Assembly (NCBI GenBank): GCA_013204105.1
Contig: JABMOM010000040.1
Location: 1-64,000, forward strand
DNA: 64,000 bases
Direction: 5' to 3'
From: Flavobacteriales bacterium
GTDB taxonomy: Bacteria; Bacteroidota; Bacteroidia; Flavobacteriales_G; Salibacteraceae
Under the pieces are notes generated by a model. It had not been told where the DNA came from. It did not search any database and saw only the letters and a program-made list of their open reading frames with translations. Both the position numbers and the translations under genes were made by a program. Of this stretch, positions 37,201-43,340 are shown piece by piece (the stretch's first letter is position 1; every line of letters begins with the position of its first letter).

Positions 37201-37374
37201 GGCGTATTGAATGGTTTGACAAGGCGACCCACTTGAACCGCATGTGATGGCATTCGCCCCACTGGCATCGCTTACATACACATCATTCTGGCCCAGGGTC
37301 GCTGATGCAAAGGACAGCAGCCCTGTGCATCCGAGCAAAATGGAACGAAGCATCTGAATTCGTGTAGCGTACAT
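34240..37374 (-). CDS. Beta-helix/Ig-repeat surface protein, T9SS type B
   Basis: A 1044-aa secreted protein: signal peptide (about 1-29, start possibly the Met at 37353), a DUF1565-like right-handed beta-helix (about 30-390; DVYVSDASGANAITCGS, GGAIFIFGRR, SGCDFSGNFANQNWNGGHGGAILL), then eight Ig-like modules of about 70 residues, each with LGxDTxxC and YxWxxG. The tail (about 950-1044: FSPFRDGINDVFE, IYDRWGEKVFTS, ending GALHVIR) is T9SS type B. Beta-helix domains of this kind bind or cut polysaccharides, but no catalytic residue can be assigned. Confidence 0.88.
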   Translation of the reverse strand: MYATRIQMLRSILLGCTGLLSFASATLGQNDVYVSDASGANAITCGSSGSPCQTIQYAVDSIAVDGDTIRIDTGEYSLPSSVSSYTPVVKLPEGKSLSFKGSTLGQGTRINGSVTRRGFLYYYAGTGCNTGTANDGISDTLNFSFKDLIIEDCKITETCGSITYAYGGGIRIDCDTASALHVFINDCVFRDNQAYDSPGSYAGGRSSSGGAIFIFGRRNGSASQATYAEAHISGCDFSGNFANQNWNGGHGGAILLRDLDTASVVQSSFCDNYVYSQSADNGDLQHDRNAGGAICFYDLFNSTPGHGYLVDECTFINNSATTNGGANFTYNSEGGAIFLTKGDVLSGQNTATVHISASNFYNNYIETGVEHIDKNGGTIDTVSIGFNAYYTAFEVGLGEDTVLCVGDSLELNAQLPGGVYLWHDGSTGPTFMVTDTGSYAVTVTVGSCTVADTIEVEYQAFPVVNLGNDTVLCPYDSIELDVYLLDASYNWSTGDTTSSITYIDSGEVWVEVSIHGCGSTDTIVIDTVNIWANVLDDDTILCPNATMTLDAFLNGSAYLWQDGSTNATYAIDEAGVYSVIVFKEGCSLADTTVVEYVLQINDIIGDDRIACVEDTIVLEVIQSGLDGISWSNGSVDSIRYVTSPGIYSVTINDRGCLFDDSIQASFKPLPIVDLGPDTAACQGTVIWLDVFNDGATYLWNTNYTSPFFPVAVSGTYKVTVTLDGCSVSDQIDVDIHPTPNLVLDEDVHFCEGDSFELTAKGPQNASFVWYDGTIGPNIMAYEPGFYAVTVTKKGCTRSDSVEVAVHPIPQIELGEDQTRCEGATVLLEPGLSGVEYQWQNGATDSVFLVTKAGKYWVVVSAGGCGTSDTFRFYTKVAPSLVNIHDTTICFGDTFSYRQKDTNTTYLWNGGNNGYSQFVEGEGLYTVEGSNDCGWLRDSAYVSVMECDCRMYIPNAFSPFRDGINDVFEISYTCEIDAFRITIYDRWGEKVFTSSDPDFQWDGVLTGSRIPVGVYTYRIDYNAFVGLNAKKAMPFERTGALHVIR

Positions 37375-37468
37375 CTCGATGTTAGAAGGTGCTCGAAAAT
37401 AAAACGAAATACCGGCAGTCGCACCCTAATTCGACTTGAATGCACTTTTCATTTTAATCCCTATGTTT

Positions 37469-37476
37469 TATATTTG
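37469..37476 (+). promoter_or_regulatory. Promoter -7 element TATATTTG
   Basis: A full TAnnTTTG match 20 bases before the pirin ATG. A TTTT tract at 37446-37449 lies at about the -33 distance but lacks the G. Confidence 0.5.
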
Positions 37477-37496
37477 TAGGTACACACATTTTTACC

Positions 37497-38378
37497 ATGA
37501 GCTTTACCCAACGTAGCATTAAAGGCGTTTACCCTTCCGTTAAAGTAAACATGGGAGGCGTGGTCTTGGACCAACCCCTTCCATACCGTGGATTGGACAT
37601 GGTAGATCCTTTCCTCTTGATACATCATTGGAACGATGTACTTCCTGGCGGGCAACATCAAAGTAAGGTTGGCGTGGGTCCTCACCCTCACCGAGGATTT
37701 ACGCCTGTTTCCTTCATCTTTAAAGGCGGCGTACATCACCGCGATTCTAAGGGCCACGAGAGTATTATCTACGACGGTGGAACCCAGTGGATGAACAGCG
37801 GATACGGCATTGTCCATAGCGAACGCCCGGCAAAGGAATTCGCACAAGCGGGTGGACCTTTCGAGCTGATTCAGTTTTGGGTAAATGCCCCTGCAAAGCA
37901 CAAATTTGATCCCGCCAATTATCAACCGCTTTCTGCAGAGGACACCCCAATGGTTAGCTCAGTTGATGGTAAGATCAACATAGGTATCGTGGCCGGAAAT
38001 TTTCTCGGAAAGGAAGGACCAATTGACACACACTCCCCGCTCCTTACGCTTCGCTTGGATATTGCCAAAGGGGGAAATATGCAGATTCCCATTCCGGAAG
38101 ATTACAATGTCGTTTTATACCCTTTAGATGGCTCGCTTCGTATCAATGGAGAGCGCGATTTGAAGGCAAAGGACATGACCGTTTTCGCGAAAGACGGTGA
38201 AGGAATCACGATAGAAGGATTGACCCCTACAAGGGCCATCCTCCTCGCGGGAAAACCGATTGAAGAACCTGTCGTGAGCTATGGCCCTTTTGTGATGAAT
38301 TCTCAAAAGGAGGTCATGGAGGCGATAAAGGATTATCAAGATGGTAAATTGGGTACCCTAGAAGAAGATTTTGGTTGA
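37497..38378 (+). CDS. Pirin family protein
   Basis: A 293-aa bicupin. The metal ligands known for pirins are present: H63 and H65 (GPHPHRGF), H107 and E109 (GIVHSERP). The C-terminal cupin (about 165-293) contains DGSLRINGERDLKAKDMTVF. Pirins include quercetinases and redox sensors; which applies is unknown. It has its own promoter and is followed after one base by a Tat-exported companion gene, an uncommon pairing. Confidence 0.92.
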   Translation: MSFTQRSIKGVYPSVKVNMGGVVLDQPLPYRGLDMVDPFLLIHHWNDVLPGGQHQSKVGVGPHPHRGFTPVSFIFKGGVHHRDSKGHESIIYDGGTQWMNSGYGIVHSERPAKEFAQAGGPFELIQFWVNAPAKHKFDPANYQPLSAEDTPMVSSVDGKINIGIVAGNFLGKEGPIDTHSPLLTLRLDIAKGGNMQIPIPEDYNVVLYPLDGSLRINGERDLKAKDMTVFAKDGEGITIEGLTPTRAILLAGKPIEEPVVSYGPFVMNSQKEVMEAIKDYQDGKLGTLEEDFG

Positions 38379-38379
38379 C

Positions 38380-38952
38380 ATGGAAAGACGTTCATTCATC
38401 AAAACCACAGCCGCTGGAATCGCGACGTCATTGCTAGCTCCTTCATTAGGATTGTCCAATGGAGTGCTTGGCAAAGCTTCGAGCTTGCAATCCTTTTATC
38501 GCATTCCAGATGCAATGGGCCACATACGCCACGGACTTTTTCAATTGAACCCAGTACATCAACCCCTGCTACCCCACTGGCTCAGGCTGTTCGAGCCCCA
38601 TCGATTTTTTCATGATGGAATGGAGGCTGGAGGAAACGACTTGCAAACCTTTACGATCAAGGTCAAAGAGCATTTCATCACGCTGGGGCACAGCGCCGCA
38701 GAAGTGCACATCATGGAAGGAGACGATGCAATGACGTGCGAAAGCCAGCATCAGTCGGATGCCCTTACGGTGATGCGGGACAAGCATTCACTTCTCTATG
38801 ATGGCGGAAAGGAACGGGTGGCAATCGTTTTAAAAGGAGAAGCACAAATCAACGGTGAAAGCTTCTCGACCCATGAATTCATTGTGTCCGATGAAGGCTT
38901 GAACATCGAGCAAGAGGAAGGTGCTTTGAGTGTTGTGATCCATCAACCCTGA
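38380..38952 (+). CDS. Tat-exported protein of unknown function, pirin-linked
   Basis: A 190-aa protein starting with a twin-arginine signal (MERRSFIKTTAAGIATSLLA, RRxFI motif). The C-terminal part IVLKGEAQINGESFSTHEFIVSDEGLNIEQ looks like the C-terminal cupin strand pattern of the preceding pirin, so a cupin fold is possible; the middle is rich in His (HSAAEVHIMEGDDAM). Tat export suggests that a cofactor is fitted in the cytoplasm. It begins one base after the pirin stop. No TatABC gene is in the window. Function is unknown. Confidence 0.7.
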   Translation: MERRSFIKTTAAGIATSLLAPSLGLSNGVLGKASSLQSFYRIPDAMGHIRHGLFQLNPVHQPLLPHWLRLFEPHRFFHDGMEAGGNDLQTFTIKVKEHFITLGHSAAEVHIMEGDDAMTCESQHQSDALTVMRDKHSLLYDGGKERVAIVLKGEAQINGESFSTHEFIVSDEGLNIEQEEGALSVVIHQP

Positions 38953-39768
38953 TCACTTTTCATCATCAAAGAGTCTGCGTTGCCTCGCCGGCGCCGCTCC
39001 CATTCCTTCCAGTTGAAGACTTTGGTGTAGTTCGTAGGTGAATTCTGGGATGACACGCTCACCCACTGGCCGAAGAAGCTCTAAACCGTGGTTTCGAGCG
39101 TTTTTGATATTTGCTGAAATCGGGTAAGCATTCATTCCTTCGTCTGGGTAACTCCGCAGCAAGTTCGTCGCCTCCGCCAATGGCAGTTCCCGATCCAACC
39201 ACATGGCTTCTTCTGCTCGATCTAAGATGACGGGCGAGCGATGATGACCGAGGGTTTGAAGCACCTGATTCGCCGTTGTCGTAATGATGGCGAAAGAATG
39301 CACGAATTCACCCGTGGTCGTATCTGCCCACTCATCCCAGATGCCGGCAAATGCGAAGGGTCGTTGCTCCTCCTTCAGATAAACACAATACGGCTTGCTC
39401 AGTTTCTCAACCTTGGGCCCCTCGATGAAGGCATCGGCGATGACCAAGCATCGCTTTGACCGAATTGATTTTCTGAACATCGGCTTGGAGATGATGCCCT
39501 TGGCACCTAGGTAGGCCGGATCGTCATCTTTGTTGTGATCTCCCTCGCTTCTCGCGTTGAGCACATACATCCGCTTCTTCGCCCAAAATGGAGTGAAGCC
39601 AAAGGTGAAAAAAGCGAGTTGATCTGGCACCGCATCAGTAATCACTGGGCTTCGCTGGCCAGCCGACACATTGGCACTGACTTGATACGGCCCGGGCGAT
39701 TCCGCCGTTACTCCAAAACGTTTTTCAATCTCCTTGATCTTCGAGATGGTCACATACCGTCCACACAT
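38953..39768 (-). CDS. SRAP (YedK/HMCES-like) DNA-shielding protein
   Basis: A 271-aa SOS-response-associated peptidase. It begins MCGRYVTISK; Cys2 becomes the N-terminus and links to abasic sites in single-stranded DNA. Asn in LNARSE, Glu in ADAFIEG and His in GHHRSPVIL are the other conserved residues, though the common GFYEW is AFIEG here. ATG at 39768 must be the start because Cys2 has to follow it; 39798 would bury the Cys. The C-terminus carries an extra LFDDEK tail. Its stop is adjacent to the Tat gene stop. Confidence 0.92.
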   Translation of the reverse strand: MCGRYVTISKIKEIEKRFGVTAESPGPYQVSANVSAGQRSPVITDAVPDQLAFFTFGFTPFWAKKRMYVLNARSEGDHNKDDDPAYLGAKGIISKPMFRKSIRSKRCLVIADAFIEGPKVEKLSKPYCVYLKEEQRPFAFAGIWDEWADTTTGEFVHSFAIITTTANQVLQTLGHHRSPVILDRAEEAMWLDRELPLAEATNLLRSYPDEGMNAYPISANIKNARNHGLELLRPVGERVIPEFTYELHQSLQLEGMGAAPARQRRLFDDEK

Positions 39769-39800
39769 GCGAACGAAGTTGAGTATTCTTTTGGACATGA

Positions 39801-39824
39801 AAAAGCCCCGCTTTCGGGGCTTTT
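39801..39824. terminator. Rho-independent terminator
   Basis: AAAAGCCCCG (39801-39810), loop CTTT, CGGGGCTTTT (39815-39824): a perfect 10-base stem. On the minus strand it is followed by a T run, five bases past the stop of the 44-aa gene and before the SRAP start, so it separates the two. Confidence 0.85.
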
Positions 39825-39829
39825 ATGTT

Positions 39830-39964
39830 TCAATCGTCAAAGTCTTCTGTATCCAAGAACCTTTTCCAGTCCTTGCTCAACTGTTTGTGGGAATCCACCT
39901 TTTTGATCTTTAGCTCACGATCAAAATTGCTTCGGCTGCGCTCCCGAGACCTTTCCTTTCTCAT
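39830..39964 (-). CDS. Small charged 44-aa protein, unrecognised
   Basis: An open frame from ATG (39964-39962) to TGA (39832-39830) encodes 44 residues: MRKERSRERSRSNF then DRELKIKKVDSHKQ, WKRF and the tail DTEDFDD. It is basic at the start and acidic at the end, with no signal or membrane segment. A perfect terminator follows its stop by five bases and no other gene uses that terminator, which supports a real transcript. It resembles nothing I can name; a nucleic-acid- or ribosome-binding small protein is possible from charge alone. Confidence 0.6.
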   Translation of the reverse strand: MRKERSRERSRSNFDRELKIKKVDSHKQLSKDWKRFLDTEDFDD

Positions 39965-40076
39965 CTCTCAATAAGAATTGGTTACACGAAATATGAATAG
40001 TTCAAACCACTGGCATCGTGGTCAATACATAATTAGTCAAAAAGTAAATTGACGTATGCATTGTTAGAAAATATTT

Positions 40077-40105
40077 CGCAAAAAAAATGAGGATCGCATC
40101 CTCAT
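40077..40105 (-). terminator. Rho-independent terminator
   Basis: On the minus strand an 8-base stem ATGAGGAT/ATCCTCAT with loop GCG (40087-40105) is followed by a run of Ts (40087-40080). It lies eight bases beyond the stop of the DUF6580 gene. Confidence 0.8.
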
Positions 40106-40113
40106 TCCAGTTT

Positions 40114-40674
40114 CTATCGGTCCCTCCGCAACTTGTCCGGAACCATCAGCGATTTGAGGTAACGCTCGTAAATGAGGAAGAGGACCAGTGCATAAAATAG
40201 ATCACCGATCAAGGTGTTTTGGAAGAAGGGAATAGCCATTGTGTAGCAGGCGACCAATCCGCCCATGGTCAAAGGATATCCCTGTCCGCTCAACCAAACG
40301 CCAAGGTTGCTTAAGACGAAGAAAATGACAGAAGCCCCCAAGCTGCCGGCAAGCATTCTTGGCATGGTAACTTCCTTCAACAAGCCTTTGCCCAAGAAAT
40401 AAATGAGCACAATACTGCCGTAGATGAAAAATGAACCTTGGGTGAAGAGCGTAAATCCTGAAGCAGCGTAGACAAAATTGTTGAGTACGAGGTCGCTGAT
40501 AAACCAAGCCATCATGGTCGCAAACAGTCCAATGCCATTCCGACTCAGGTAGGCCGAGCCAAACAATGCCATGGCTCCCAACGGAGCAAAGTTCATTGGG
40601 TGAGGGATCAGTCGAGTCAAAGCAGCGCCTAAAATGATGGCACCTACGATCAGGATACGCTTGTTCGTTTGCAT
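40114..40674 (-). CDS. DUF6580 membrane protein, ECF S-component-like
   Basis: A 186-aa inner-membrane protein with five to six helices. RLIPHPMNFAPLGAMALFGSAYLSRN near the start is the family hallmark of DUF6580 putative transport proteins, which resemble substrate-binding S-components of ECF vitamin transporters. No ECF ATPase is nearby, so the substrate is unknown. ATG at 40674 (MQTNKRILI) is chosen, as the 40713 start adds 13 residues outside the family. A terminator follows. Confidence 0.78.
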   Translation of the reverse strand: MQTNKRILIVGAIILGAALTRLIPHPMNFAPLGAMALFGSAYLSRNGIGLFATMMAWFISDLVLNNFVYAASGFTLFTQGSFFIYGSIVLIYFLGKGLLKEVTMPRMLAGSLGASVIFFVLSNLGVWLSGQGYPLTMGGLVACYTMAIPFFQNTLIGDLFYALVLFLIYERYLKSLMVPDKLRRDR

Positions 40675-40758
40675 GGTGCGAAAATAATGATTGACAGACA
40701 TTCTTGTTTTCAAATGCGATTCATTCTCAATATTAGTCGATAATAAATGAAGGAAAAG

Positions 40759-40766
40759 TACCTTTG
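40759..40766 (+). promoter_or_regulatory. Promoter -7 element TACCTTTG
   Basis: A full TAnnTTTG match ending 21 bases before the ATG of the T9SS type A protein. A TTA at 40733-40735, 23 bases upstream, is a weak -33. Confidence 0.5.
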
Positions 40767-40787
40767 CACATTTATTTGAAACCCCCT

Positions 40788-42494
40788 ATGAAAAAGCTCG
40801 CTACCCTCCTCTTCTTAAGCGTATTCAGCGCCTCCGTTTTCGGTCAAGCGCTCATCGGAACGACCAACATTACAACGACCAATCCTGACAATTGTTCGGA
40901 TACTTGGATCTCCGTGAATTTGCTGCTGTACTGTTCCAACTACAGCTATACAGGCGCTACGATCACACAAAGTGGAAGTGCCTTCAACGTGCAACTAGAC
41001 TATACTGTTGGCTTTATTTGCTTGCCCGCACTTCAGTATCCTACTGTGAATGTGAATTTGGGGCAGCTCCCTCCTGGTGCGGTCACCGTGCAAGCCACGG
41101 CTTACCTCAACAGCACTTTAAGTTCAACTGGCGCGGTAACCAACATCAGCGTGGGACAATGCTGTGGGGCCATTGCAGCCTTCACGCCTTCAGAGGACAC
41201 TATTTGCGTGGGAGAAAGTATCTCGGTGACCAATACGAGCACTGGTCAAGACAGCCTAAAGTGGTACCAAGACTGGGAGTTGGTGGACACCTCCTTCTCC
41301 CCTACGTTCACGTTCGATTCTGCCGGGTCAATAGCCCTGACATTGGTAGCTTTTGCAGATACATGCAACGATACAACGGAGCATCTCATCCAGGTGTACG
41401 CAGCACCTGAAATCGATTTAGGAAATGATACTTCCATTTGTGATGGTACTGAACTGCAACTGTCCATTCCTGGAAACCTCAACAACATTCTATGGTCTGA
41501 CGGATCTACATCGAGCAGCAACACCTTCAATGCAGTAGGAACCTACTGGGTCGAAGCCACCTCCAACCAGGGTTGTTCTGGAAGCGACACCATTTCCATA
41601 TCCGCAATCCTTCCCATTACAGATGTGGATTTAGGGGAAGACTTATTGATCTGTCCTGGGGTCCCCACGGTGATTCCATCGGGAGGGAATTATGTCAACC
41701 TCTTTTGGTCAACCGGAGATACCACCTCGAGTATCACGGTATCCACCGCGGGTACTTATTGGCTGCAAGCAAACGCAGCAGGTGAATGCACTGGTGGTGA
41801 TACGATCGAAGTGAACACCTATACGATCTCGCCTCTTGTCTTCATCGATGCACAAGATAAGTGTGGTGAAAATGAAGTCTCGACTACCGTTTCCTACAGC
41901 AGCTATAGCTGGTCCGATGGTAGTGCAACCTCTTCCGTTATTTTCACGGACAGCACGGCGATTACCCTAAGCGTAACCGACGTCAACAGCTGCGAGCAAA
42001 TAGGGAGTTTTGAGGTAGTCGTTTGGGATGTCCCAGTGGTGGACTTAGGCGAGGATACCGATTACTGTCCCGGAGAAGAACTCACTCTCCAGAGCAACAT
42101 TGAGGGCGCATTCTATGCGTGGTCTACCGGAAGTACCAGTTCCTTAATTGCGGTCATCAGCGCTGGGACCTATTGGTTAGGGGTAACCTCTGATGAAGGC
42201 TGCACTGGTTATGACACGGTAGTGGTATCGATCTGCGTGGGTGTGGAAAGCGTCAAGCTTCCTGCCTTGCATATCTTTCCTAATCCTGCCGCAGACGTTT
42301 TAAACATTCAGCAATCGACGCAGACCCTTATCAACTACCAGGTCTTTGACGCCCAAGGACGACTGATCCTAAGCCGGCGTAGTGTGGATACGAAAGTTGC
42401 GTTGGATGTGCGAACATTGTCACCAGGACTGTACTTTTTAGAGATTAGTGACGCATTAGGAAACCGCACAAGTACGTCGTTTATAAAAGAATGA
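40788..42494 (+). CDS. Ig-repeat surface protein, T9SS type A
   Basis: A 568-aa secreted protein: signal peptide (about 1-20, VFGQ), a beta-rich head (about 25-130, with paired Cys), Ig-like modules (about 130-480) with repeated LGxDxxxC, LWSDGSTSS and YSWSDGSATSS, and a T9SS type A tail (about 490-568: LHIFPNPAADVLNIQ, VFDAQGRLILS, LSPGLYFLEISD, SFIKE). The modules are related to those in the three large type B proteins of the window. Start by ATG at 40788, after a -7 element. Its last four bases overlap the AlkD-like gene (ATGA). Confidence 0.88.
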   Translation: MKKLATLLFLSVFSASVFGQALIGTTNITTTNPDNCSDTWISVNLLLYCSNYSYTGATITQSGSAFNVQLDYTVGFICLPALQYPTVNVNLGQLPPGAVTVQATAYLNSTLSSTGAVTNISVGQCCGAIAAFTPSEDTICVGESISVTNTSTGQDSLKWYQDWELVDTSFSPTFTFDSAGSIALTLVAFADTCNDTTEHLIQVYAAPEIDLGNDTSICDGTELQLSIPGNLNNILWSDGSTSSSNTFNAVGTYWVEATSNQGCSGSDTISISAILPITDVDLGEDLLICPGVPTVIPSGGNYVNLFWSTGDTTSSITVSTAGTYWLQANAAGECTGGDTIEVNTYTISPLVFIDAQDKCGENEVSTTVSYSSYSWSDGSATSSVIFTDSTAITLSVTDVNSCEQIGSFEVVVWDVPVVDLGEDTDYCPGEELTLQSNIEGAFYAWSTGSTSSLIAVISAGTYWLGVTSDEGCTGYDTVVVSICVGVESVKLPALHIFPNPAADVLNIQQSTQTLINYQVFDAQGRLILSRRSVDTKVALDVRTLSPGLYFLEISDALGNRTSTSFIKE

Positions 42495-43159
42495 CGCCAC
42501 CCCTCCACACTGCTTTTTCAGCCCGATTTTTAAAACAATCGAACAAGGATAGAGCAGCAGCGATGGAGGCTTACATGAAAGGGCATTTTACATTCTATGG
42601 TGTGCCTTCTCCCGCACGTAAATCGATCCAAAAAGAGGTGTTTCGTAACCTTGGGATGCCCGGCGATGACACCTTCGAAGCCGAGGTGCGCGCTTGCTGG
42701 GTGGCCCCCCACCGCGAAATGCAATACGTTGCGATGGAATGCATGGAGCGCAAGAAATGGTATCGAAAAGAACAATCCATTCAACTCATCGAATGGATGA
42801 TCACGGAACGCTCCTGGTGGGACTCTGTTGATTACATCGCTGCTACGCTTTGCGGAGGCTACTTTCAGTACTTTCCCGAACGCATTTATTCTGTGGTTAG
42901 CCGCTGGAATGCTTCAGAAAACATTTGGCTAATTCGCTCTTCCCTCCTTTTTCAGTTAAGGTATCGGGACAAGGTCGATAAGGATTTGTTGACAAGCCTG
43001 ATGCTCCCCCACCTAGATTCAAAGGAGTTTTTTCTGCAAAAAGCAATCGGTTGGATTTTGCGGCAAGTGTCAAAGTCAGACCCGACATTTGTGCGCGCAT
43101 TTGTCGATTCGCACAGTCTCAGCGCGGTAACTTTGCGCGAAGCGAAGAAATACATCTAA
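42491..43159 (+). CDS. AlkD-like DNA alkylation repair protein
   Basis: A 222-aa all-helical HEAT-like protein of the AlkD family, DNA glycosylases that remove bulky or positively charged alkylated bases. Seen are the N-terminal YMKGHFTFYGVPSPARK, SWWDSVDYIA (with the Trp and Asp that flank the lesion) and KEFFLQKAIGWILRQVSK near the C-terminus. Full length. Its ATG overlaps the stop of the T9SS protein by four bases, which implies coupled translation with a surface protein. A weak hairpin without a T run (43167-43185) follows. Confidence 0.88.
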   Translation: MTPPLHTAFSARFLKQSNKDRAAAMEAYMKGHFTFYGVPSPARKSIQKEVFRNLGMPGDDTFEAEVRACWVAPHREMQYVAMECMERKKWYRKEQSIQLIEWMITERSWWDSVDYIAATLCGGYFQYFPERIYSVVSRWNASENIWLIRSSLLFQLRYRDKVDKDLLTSLMLPHLDSKEFFLQKAIGWILRQVSKSDPTFVRAFVDSHSLSAVTLREAKKYI

Positions 43160-43259
43160 AACATCCTTAAAGCATTAAGCTTTAACTAGTTGTACTTCGC
43201 ATATTTATTTAAAATCCAAGCCTTAGTAAATAGATTCGCTTCTTTTTATTCTCTGGCCA

Positions 43260-43288
43260 TTGTCATTCCTATCACTTAGCTATTTTTG
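43260..43288 (+). promoter_or_regulatory. Promoter of the ABC transporter gene
   Basis: TTG (43260-43262), an 18-base spacer and TATTTTTG (43281-43288) match the Bacteroidetes promoter. The predicted start site would lie just before the tandem repeat at 43301. Confidence 0.55.
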
Positions 43289-43300
43289 ACAGCCAACCCA

Positions 43301-43321
43301 AGACTAGCCTTAGACTAGCCT
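43301..43321. repeat. Tandem AGACTAGCCT repeat in 5-prime leader
   Basis: The decamer AGACTAGCCT occurs at 43301-43310 and 43312-43321, an 11-base period, in the predicted leader of the ABC gene. One helical turn spacing is what a dimeric or tandem-binding regulator might use. No protein can be named. Confidence 0.5.
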
Positions 43322-43340
43322 AGAGACGAATTCAAGATAG

